Part shown: positions 56,425 through 64,000 of the stretch, piece after piece | How the letters are laid out: each line of letters begins with the position of its first letter | How positions within the stretch are numbered: the first letter of the stretch is position 1 | Assembly (NCBI GenBank): GCA_032622095.1 | Contig: CP136061.1 | Span: forward strand, 48,925,797 to 48,989,796 | Source of the DNA: Siphonodentalium dalli | Lineage: Eukaryota > Mollusca > Scaphopoda > Gadilida > Siphonodentaliidae | DNA: 64,000 bases | Reading direction: 5' to 3' | Translations under genes and position numbers: made by a program | Notes under the pieces: model-generated | What the model was told of the DNA's origin: nothing | Database searches by the model: none | The model's input: only the letters and a program-made list of their open reading frames with translations

Positions 56425-56878
56425 CAGGCCTGAGAATAAAGTGCCTGTCATTTGCAGAATGAGGTCCCCAGAGGGTGAATTTAGTGATTCTATCCCCCAT
56501 AGCAGGCCAGCATCACTAAATTCACCCTCTGGGGACCTCATTCTGCTTAGGCCTCATCTTCTCTGGAAAGTTTCTTTATTGTCAAATTTCTATAGAAACT
56601 TCTTCACATAGATCTATTTCTTTTTTAGTTTAGTTTCTCCAAATTAGCAGAGAACACAATGTTGCTTCCCATTGGGTGTACATCACAATATTCACCATTT
56701 TGGAACTTCAATCTGAGTCTTATGTCTACCACAGCAGATGAGGCCATGCAGAATGAAGTCCCCAGAGGGTGAATTTGGTGATGCTAGCCCACTATGCAGG
56801 ATAGCGTCACTAAAATTAGTAAATTCACCCTCTGGGGACTTCATTCTGCAAATGACAGGCACCCTGAACTCAGGCTTG
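56425..56878. mobile_element. Family E full element with perfect 8-bp target duplication
   Basis: 454 bp, CAGGCCTGAGAATAAAGTGC to CCCTGAACTCAGGCTTG, flanked by GTTAATAC on both sides (56417-56424, 56879-56886). Two hairpins, reversed relative to the spacer of the copy at 33354. Confidence 0.92.
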
Positions 56879-56898
56879 GTTAATACGGTACCTGTTCT

Positions 56899-57297
56899 TT
56901 AACCCTTTACCCAACAGAACGGCCCTGTGCCAATGCATTCTCTTATATATGCGAGTCGACCATAGGTCGCCTCGCATATATAAGAGAATGCATTGGCTTA
57001 ACACATTAAAAATTATAAAATTGTTAAAGAATGTAAGAAAAAATGGTAAAAAGTGTTAAAAAAGTTTTTTTTTAGGCCAATGCATTCTCTTATATATGCG
57101 AGGCGACCTATGGTCGACTCGCATATATAAGAGAATGCATTGGCACAGGGCATAACTGTAACCATCACAATGTGGTCAAGGAGCCGGTTCCAATGATATC
57201 CATATTTGTATGGTTCTATTGAGACAGACCGAAGATATTTTAGGCTGTTGAAGCTTTATTTGGACGGTTTTGGCCGGTTTGTTGGGTAAAGGGTTAA
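56899..57297 (+). mobile_element. Family A TTAA MITE, copy 6
   Basis: 399 bp, TTAACCCTTTACCCAACA to TGTTGGGTAAAGGGTTAA, with both hairpins intact. Confidence 0.95.
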
Positions 57298-57665
57298 ATA
57301 ATGCATTTCATTGTAAGTGAAGGTTCCAACTCGAAAAATTTGCACGAATTGTGAGCAATTTTGCTTTGAGTCGCTTACAATCATGGAATTTCTCCCGGTT
57401 AATTAATTCAATGTTTATTGCGATATCGGCTCACAAAAGTCAGTAAAAAGCATGCAATCTCCAGCCGAGACCACCCCCTACTGTTAAGAACAAGTGTTAA
57501 CAGAGAATTATATACCCTGCCTTGTTTGTTCAATGTTATTATGTTCCCTGTCAGAATGGATCAGAGCATCAAAAAGTTTCCAGGTTTTGAATTGGTGTAG
57601 CATAATTTCTATGGGCATAGCTACGGTATTGAGTAGAGGTTTATGGCATGATCTAATATAAATGC

Positions 57666-57795
57666 CTCAGTGAGAGCTTTCCGATGAATGGCAACAAGCC
57701 AATTTCCGACTACATGTACTAGTACATGTAAATCCAGAAAAGTTACCCATAATTCTGCTGTGGTTAAGGAGTCAATTATTTAGGGCATTACTGTA
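57666..57795. mobile_element. Family C MITE, right arm
   Basis: TCAGTGAGAGCTTTCCGATG to GGGCATTACTGTA, with a short ACATGTACTAGTACATGTA insertion. Confidence 0.8.
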
Positions 57796-58690
57796 CAGGT
57801 CCAGTTTTTAATTTGATTTCGGATCACCGGTCACTAATGCCACAAACCGCAGCAGATCACAGGAAAGCGGCTGTCCGCATTTACTGTTGACTATTTAAAT
57901 TTTGTCCAAAACAAATTCAAAGAGTCATTCCTTAAAATGATCGAAATGAAAAAATATCAGGCATCAGGGTATGGTATAACGGCAAATAGGGCTGCAACAA
58001 TTCATCGTGAATTAAATGTATAATGATACACTTTCACACTTTCAAACGATATGTGTATCATGTCATGTGTATCGCAGCTCTCGGTGGTCCGGTATTCTTG
58101 CCTGGACCAGTCTGGTCATTATAAAATACCTTAAATGGAGGGAAATGTGTTAAATCTTACTTTAGTATAAGCGTTTGTGTTACAGAATGCATCAAGTTAC
58201 TGCCGGGGAAGCTTGTATTAAACTCTGGATGTCATATATTATACATTGTACGCACATTGTGGAAATGTGTAGTGTACTTTCTTATCTCCATCATTGTATA
58301 GAAGTTAGAGAATGAATAAATGTGCTTAAAACTTGAGACTGACTCAATGTAGAGTATGTAGTTCAATTTCCGCTACCCCCCACATGATTTGCTTGGGTGA
58401 AGTTCATATACTCCAAGTCATTCATCACTCATAACGTTTTGTTCTTAGCTTTGCCAAATGACATATTCCAGATACATGTACATGTACCCCGGTAGATTGG
58501 TCAATTTCCGACATTCAGTAATGCATACCACCATGCCGGTATTGGATGTAGTTACTTGGAGTTAGATATTGCCAAGTTACAATACTATAGTACATGTATA
58601 TCGTGATTCGCGACCAATGTTGAAGCTCTATCACATGCTGTATTTTAAACAAAAGACCGGTGTGTATAGTTACAGAATTACAAATGATTT
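57796..58690. other. Intron sequence, no feature seen
   Basis: No repeat or exon recognised. Confidence 0.5.
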
Positions 58691-58699
58691 ATTTGGAAC

Positions 58700-58910
58700 C
58701 ATCTGACCTCATTATGCTTAGGCCTCATCTTCTGGGAAGTATCCAACTATCCATCATCCATTAACATTGTTTTTAGTTACTTCTTCCCTTCGATTCAGTT
58801 TCTGTATCCCCTAATTTGCAAAAAATAAATTGCATAATGGGTGAACATCACCAACTTCAACTGGGGAACTTCAATCTGATCCTACCGGTAGGTCTCCCAT
58901 AACAGTAGAA
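58700..58910. mobile_element. Family E fragment
   Basis: CTCATTATGCTTAGGCCTCA and ACTTCAACTGGGGAACTTC, the spacer region of the composite family E element. Confidence 0.65.
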
Positions 58911-58911
58911 C

Positions 58912-60132
58912 AAGAGATGGACTGTTGTCCGGTGCATACCCCCTCGTGGCATACCGCCTAGTGTGGGCATATCTATAACTTATGATGGCTATACTCAGAC
59001 ATATGGACCCAGAAATCAGCATTTCATATAAACAAAGATGAATAACTATAGAACAAAAAACCAAAACAAACATTTGAATGTGCCATTAAATGTCCTCATA
59101 GTGGTGAACATCCATACAAAATTTCATTGAGATCCGAGCATTACTGTTCAAGTTATGAGCTGAACAGACATCGGATGGATCAAACAGCCAACATTTCCAG
59201 ATAAACAAAGATGAATTACTCTAGAATGGAAAAGCAGAACAGAACAATGGAACCCCCTATTGAATGTCCTCATAGCAGTGAACATCTATACCAAATTCCA
59301 TTGAGATCCCAGCACAACAGTTGAAGTTACGACATGAACAGACACCAGACGGACCAAAAAGCCAACATTTCCAGATGAACAAAGATAAATAACTCTAGAA
59401 TGGAAAAGCGGAACAAAACGATGGAACCCTCCTTTTCATGTCATCATAGTAGTGAACATCCATACCAAATCCCATTGAGATCCCAGTACAACTGTAGAAG
59501 TTACGACATGAACAGACACCAGACGAACCAAAAAGCCAACATTTCCAGATGAACAAAGATGTATAACTCTAGAATGGAAAATCCGAACAAAACGATGGAA
59601 CCCTCTATTGAATGCCCTCATAGTAGTGAACATCCATACAAAATGTCATTGAGATCCGAGCACTACTGTTCAGGTTATGACATGAACAGACACCAGATGG
59701 ACCAAAAATCCAACATTTCGAGATAAACAAAGATGAATAACTCTAGATTGGAAAATCCAAACAAAACGATGGAACCCTCTTTTTAATGTCCTCATAGTTG
59801 TGAACATCCACACCAAATTTGGTTGAGATCCCAGCACAACTGTTGAAGTTACGACATGAACAGACACCAGACGAACCAAAAAGCCACTATTTCCAGATAA
59901 ACAAAGATGAATAACTCTAGAATGGAAAATCCAAACAAAATGATGGAACCCTCTATTTAATGTCCTCATAATAGTGAACATCCATACCTAATTTCATTAA
60001 GATCCGAGCACTACTGTTCAAGTTATGACACGAACAGACATCGGACGGACGTACGGACTCACGCACGCACGGACGGACGGACAGACAGGTGCAAAACAGT
60101 ATACCCCCTTTTTTTTTTTTAAAGGGGGTATA
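58912..60132 (+). mobile_element. Pearl-like element with ~174-bp tandem modules
   Basis: 5' end ACAAGAGATGGACTGTTGTC, then about six tandem modules of about 174 bp marked by AACTCTAGAATGGAAAA at about 59042, 59215, 59391, 59564, 59738 and 59911. An ACGG/ACGC run follows at 60045-60082, then the 3' hairpin TATACCCCCTTTTT with AAAAGGGGGTATA. This is the clearest example of the architecture in the window. The 103-codon minus-strand frame is the module translated. Confidence 0.88.
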
Positions 60133-60245
60133 ATGAGGTTCCCAGAGGGTAAATTTGGTTATGATAGACTGCCATGTGGGATGGTGTCAATAAATTCACC
60201 CTCTGGGGACCACATTCTGCAAATGGCAGACACACTATTCAGCCT
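60133..60245. mobile_element. Family E fragment
   Basis: AATGAGGTTCCCAGAGGGTA to GCAAATGGCAGACACACTAT, one hairpin. Confidence 0.75.
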
Positions 60246-61246
60246 TCATAATTGGCTACGGCAATCAGCATTGCCGAAGCAATTTGCTGAAGCAAACTTG
60301 GCCATGGCATACTGTTGCCGTAGCGGATTGCCGAAGCCAAACAATCTGAATTAAGAGGACTGCACTATTTCACAGCTTGAACACAAAACCTCCATCCAGG
60401 CACCCCAAGTCACCCAGGTTAATGGAGTAAATAGATAACAGAATATAAACCCAATCCAATTATATTGATTTATAATCCAGAGAAACCAAGACAGTGGTAC
60501 CATCTGGGGCAGTGTATATATGATATTATACTGTATGCAATAGGTTAGCACATGCTAATTACAGCATACACACTTAGGGTAATTACCACCCTACAGAATG
60601 CAGTACTCTGTAGAAACAAATGTATCCTAGGATTCCAGGCACATATTAATGACTGATACACCAGGCTCTATACCACTAGCTTTTGTATCTGTGTCAAGCC
60701 TTGAGAGTCAATGATATCAGGGTTTTCTGTTCAGGGATGGGGGCTACAGGGGGGATGTCTCATACACACTTAGCTGACTTAGGATAATTTATCACTGTGC
60801 AGTACTCAGTTGAAACACATGTATCATAGGATTCCATATATATTACTCACTAATACAACGTACATTTGTATGTCACTCTTTATACTAGTACCTCATCATT
60901 TGTATCTATGTCGCGGTCAAGTCCTGAGAGTATGATATCAGGCCTATCCATGCAGGGATGGGGCTACGTGGGATGAATGGACGGGTGGGTCTTATTCACA
61001 CTAAAGGTAAGTTATTACCATGTACAGAATGCAGTACTTATTAAGTGGAAATACATGTATCGTATAATTCCATAGGAACAGTACATGTTAAACTGTTAAT
61101 GATTAATACACCATGCTCTTTTGTACATGTATCTGTATCATGCCTATAAAACAATGAAATCAAGCACTAAGAGTAAATGTTGATTAGGCCTATCCATAGG
61201 GACATACTACATGTACATGTAGTAGCAACAGTGAATGGTTTGGGTC
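60246..61246. other. Intron between exons 1 and 2: weak local repeats
   Basis: Segments around CAGTACTCTGTAGAAACAAA, CAGTACTCAGTTGAAACACA and CAGTACTTATTAAGTGGAAA (about 60600, 60800 and 61030) suggest three diverged copies of a ~210-bp unit. No coding signal. Confidence 0.5.
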
Positions 61247-61336
61247 TCGCCGAGAGCTTTCCGATGAACTAAATCCTGAAAAGTTAACCATAATTATGTT
61301 GTGGTTAAGGAGTCAATTAATTAGAGCATTACTGTA
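61247..61336. mobile_element. Family C MITE, right arm, just downstream of exon 1
   Basis: GCCGAGAGCTTTCCGATGAA to GAGCATTACTGTA, ending 45 bp from the exon 1 donor (in the intron). Confidence 0.8.
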
Positions 61337-61380
61337 GCTGTTCTTAAACAGCTGAGCAATAACAAAGTATTAACACTCAC

Positions 61381-61462
61381 CGCCTTCATTATGCTGTGCC
61401 AGTCGTCAGTTACAACAAAATTATTCAGGTCCCCTGCCAAAGTATTCGCATAGTTTTTGAGG
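61381..61462 (-). CDS. CACNA2D: alpha2/delta window exon 1 (residues 1-27), N-terminal helix
   Basis: 82 bp: one base completing a codon from an upstream exon, then 27 codons, beginning LKNYANTLAGDLNNF and ending WHSIMKA. The acceptor is a T-rich tract ending TTTTTTAG at its upper edge and the donor is GTGAGTG. The sequence aligns by eye with the start of mature vertebrate alpha2delta proteins, the stretch just after the signal peptide where a helix of the SWVDKMQEDL type occurs. The preceding exon should therefore encode the signal peptide, and I do not see it between 61463 and 64000. The exon ends in phase 0 and joins cleanly to window exon 2 across a 12.2-kb intron. Short length and modest conservation make this one of the less certain exons, but phase and splice sites fit. 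Confidence 0.8.
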
Positions 61463-61607
61463 CTAAAAAATAAGAAAATTGTATGATAGCAAATTGGCAA
61501 TGAATATTTAATGATGGCGTACCACCAGCCAGATCATAGCTTTAACTTGTGCCAAGTTGTGGGCACATTTATATTTTATCATGGCATTTTCAAGGTCACA
61601 AAATAAA

Positions 61608-62065
61608 TTAACCATTTCTATACAAGTACTAAATGGATTCTACCACTCAGTCATAAAAGTATACACAGTAATAACCTAAGTAATCGACTCTTTAACTACA
61701 GCAGAATTATGGGTAACTTTTCAGGATTTAGTCGGAAATATGGCTTGTTGCCATTCATCGGAAAGCTCTCCCCGAGAGCTTTCCGATGAATGGCAACAAG
61801 CAATATTTCCGACTAAATCCTGAAAAGTTACCAATAATTCTGCTGGAGTTAAAGAGTCGATTACTTACCGGTAGGGCTTTACCGTACATTGGAAGGGTCT
61901 ATTATTCATCTGGAGTAAGTGCAGAAGGAATCGTATTCATTAGGAGGAAATGTTCAGATAATGAGTTCAACAAACAACCTACCGTAGGGTACTTATTATC
62001 TGAACACTTCCTAAGGGGTACCGGTAACTAATCGTCAATGAGTACATGTATTTAGAAAGGCTTAA
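61608..62065. mobile_element. Family F MITE interrupted by a family C MITE
   Basis: TTAACCATTTCTATACAAGT at the left, TTTAGAAAGGCTTAA at the right. The F sequence AAAGTATACA is split from CATTGGAAGGGTCTATTATT by the C insertion. Confidence 0.85.
61665..61886. mobile_element. Family C MITE nested in F
   Basis: ACAGTAATAACCTAAGTAAT to GGGCTTTACCGTA, a palindrome with more substitutions in its last 20 bp than other copies. Confidence 0.85.
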
Positions 62066-63228
62066 TTATGCCGGTACCGTACTAGATTGTCATCCATTTT
62101 CTTGGTATAATTCCAAGTTATTCAGGTGGCCAAATGTTATACTGGTATGCCTTTTATACTAGTACTAGTATGCAGGGTTGGCTGATTTAAATCATTGATT
62201 TAAATCAAAAAAATTGAAATGATTGCATATGTCAAGAATTTGCAATATCTAACAAGGTTTTTTTGTAAACTATAACATGATTATGATTAAACAATATACA
62301 AAATTGGATAATAGATATGAAATTGTGCAGTAATTGTCAACCCTATAGAAACAGGCATACTGCATGGTACGGTGATTACTGCTCCAGCAATGGCCTGTTC
62401 CGCTTATTTGTAACTACAATCAGATTCAGCACTCCTCATTACACTATTATATTTCCTTTCCTTTTCTGATAGCCATACATGTAAATGCCAACCAAGTAAT
62501 TCTACCATATACTCTGCCATCTAAACTACTCTAGTTGTCTAACGTCCATACTTGATATATGTTGAACACTGTAATATACAGTAAGCTAAAAATACATGTA
62601 TAATTTCATTATTGATTCTGATATGTTCAGTTATGAAAATGTATATTTCCAGGCATTGCAGTTTGACGGGACCTACAGTATTTATTACGTATACATGTAG
62701 GCCCAACTTCCAGCAAGCAGCATGTGTGGAATTCGTGGGGGCCTTCTTTTATCTTAAAACCCTGTTAAGCCTACAGCTGAAGTTGAATCGTGAACATGTG
62801 AAGAGTAAACAATGAAAATAAATTCCAAAGGCAAATTTCTCTATTATAGATTCAAGTTTCAAGATTTATTGAACAAATAGAAAGCTCCAATTGGAACGTT
62901 GTCTATGAACAGCTGGTTACATTTTAAAGTTAATATATACAGTATAATAGTTGTATTAATATAGGCTTATAAGTAATTTATATAATAGCATAAAATATGA
63001 AAGAATGAACAACAGATACCCCGGTAGTAATATTGTTGAAATGTTGCATGCATGGATGTACCGGTATGTAATGTACACTGTACATAATGTACATACATGT
63101 ACATACATGTATGGTATAAAGCATGTACATGTATACATGCATATTAATGTCAACACCAATACTCAAAAATATTTATTTTGTTATGATTTGCGTACATGTA
63201 CAAACATTTTCTCTTAAGTAAATTGCCT
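62066..63228. other. Upstream intron, no exon seen
   Basis: A short TGATTTAAATCATTGATTTA palindrome lies at 62183-62210. ACATGTACATGTA words are frequent at 63060-63140. No signal-peptide exon for the alpha2/delta gene recognised. Confidence 0.5.
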
Positions 63229-63362
63229 GATAACCCTTTCTACACTAAATACTCAATGATGAGTAGTTCCATTAGGAAATGTTAACATAATAAGTTCAAC
63301 AAACGACCATAAGGTTTGTTGAACTTGTTATCTGAACATTTCCCACCAATGTATATTAATAT
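63229..63362. mobile_element. Family F fragment
   Basis: ATAACCCTTTCTACACTAAA and the inner palindrome CAACAAACGACCATAAGGTT. The right half is missing. Confidence 0.7.
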
Positions 63363-63790
63363 GACCAAGGGTTCTGAAAATGTCCAAACAAATTCCCAAA
63401 TAGCCTTAAAATTTACCAAAAGAGTTTTCCGGTCACCCCAAATAGAACTTTGGATTATAGTTGACATAAAAATATCTTGGTTTGGCAGGAGATATACCGG
63501 TAAATTGAAGTGTGGAGTGCAGACGAGCATAATTGTATTCACAAGTACCGGTACGTGTACCCGGCTCCTGGGAAGGACTGCCCATTTGGCTGAGGATGAG
63601 AATCTAGCTGTATATGATGAAGCTTGATTTGGTTTGAGGGACATCTCAATGTACATGTACCATTCCGATTGACACATGGCAATTTCGATAAGAAATGAGA
63701 ATTTGTTCATGCTCACTGAGTTCAGCAAATATGAAGCAATGCATGACCTCTCATACTGAGTCTGTGCTCCATAACTCTGACATGTACATG
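63363..63790. other. Upstream intron, no exon seen
   Basis: A minus-strand open frame covers 63282-63821 (179 codons) but starts in family H and ends in family F sequence. No domain recognised. Confidence 0.4.
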
Positions 63791-64000
63791 TACCGCTATA
63801 CTTAAAGTAATTGACCACCAATAACGTGGTGTCACCCCGTTAATATGGCGGTACTATACCGCGGTATCCTCCAATACCGCGGTACTGATACCGCTTGTTA
63901 ACGCGAACAAGTATATGTGAGTAAATACCTCCCCTAAAAGAGTTCCATGAAAATCACCGCGGTATTCAACAAAATTAATGTGGTGCCCGCTAAAAGACCA
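63791..64000. mobile_element. Family H element, cut by the window edge
   Basis: TACCGCTATACTTAAAGTAA and CACCAATAACGTGGTGTCAC, collinear and nearly identical with 55780-55990. Confidence 0.85.

Larger units (their letters stand above)
1575..61462 (-). other. CACNA2D: Gene locus (partial): calcium channel alpha2/delta subunit, 13 coding exons
   Basis: This is a reconstructed locus for an auxiliary alpha2/delta subunit of voltage-gated calcium channels. In the family this is an extracellular protein, glycosylated and membrane-anchored, that promotes channel trafficking and synaptic function. Thirteen minus-strand exons join in frame into 395 residues. They give an N-terminal helical region (residues 1-90), a VWA_N/Cache-like region (about 91-205) and a VWA domain (about 212-390) with DTSGS at 217-221 and TDGG at 328-331. 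Order and phases match throughout, and every intron is GT-AG. Five N-glycosylation sequons are visible (N53, N103, N120, N251, N304), as expected for an ectodomain. The sequence looks closest to vertebrate alpha2delta-1/-2 in the VWA region, but the paralog is uncertain. The signal-peptide exon and everything after the VWA domain are outside the window. Confidence 0.93.

Noticed and set aside
62170-62350. hAT-like element suggested by CAGGGTTGGCTGATTTAAAT
   Set aside because: The possible right end (GTCAACCCTATA) is a weak match and no 8-bp duplication was found.
63282-63821. 179-codon minus-strand frame, the longest in the window
   Set aside because: Starts in a family H element and ends in a family F element. 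No recognisable domain and no splice or codon evidence. Not the missing alpha2/delta signal exon.

Overview
The window is intron-rich metazoan nuclear DNA. It holds one recognisable protein-coding gene, spread over the minus strand: the 5' (N-terminal) half of a voltage-gated calcium channel alpha2/delta subunit (CACNA2D family). I reconstructed 13 consecutive coding exons from position 61462 down to 1575. All reading phases match and all splice sites are GT/AG. They encode 395 in-frame residues: the alpha-helical N-terminal segment, the VWA_N/Cache-like region, and a nearly complete von Willebrand A domain with its MIDAS metal site. The signal-peptide exon lies upstream of 61462, probably beyond 64000. 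The rest of the protein lies beyond position 1.

The host is probably a lophotrochozoan, most likely a marine mollusc. This is inferred from dense palindromic MITEs, many modular repeats with (ACGG)n runs and 3' hairpins of the bivalve 'pearl' type, an AT-rich base composition and large introns. Species cannot be read from the sequence.

Layout, left to right. 1-16603 is the compact part, with ten exons (window exons 13 to 4) separated by introns of 0.4-3.1 kb that carry MITEs. 16604-41138 is one 24.5-kb intron. Its acceptor end carries a 53/78-bp minisatellite. Its donor end carries a 6.7-kb minisatellite, and each of the roughly 74 homogeneous 53-bp units contains a copy of that intron's own 5' splice site. 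The middle is filled with nested transposons. Exon 3 (41139-41198) is only 60 bp and has a second, short array on its upstream side. 41199-49055 and 49185-61380 are two further large introns full of MITEs and pearl-like elements. 61463-64000 belongs to the first intron.

The transposon fraction falls into a few families, each with readable termini: (A/B) TTAA-flanked elements carrying near-perfect ~66-nt hairpins; (C) full-length palindromes with TACAGTAATG ends, 17 copies; (D) a TTAA-flanked palindrome nested inside a C copy; (E) elements with CAAGCC ends and 8-bp target duplications; (F) TTAA-flanked elements twice invaded by C; (H) TACCGC-ended elements; and single copies of hAT-like, mariner-like and pogo/Tigger-like non-autonomous elements. 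No complete transposase gene is visible.

The main result of the hunt is that both ends of one intron, and both sides of one micro-exon, are tandem arrays that incorporate local splice-signal sequence. The largest places dozens of near-consensus U1 binding sites directly downstream of the real donor.
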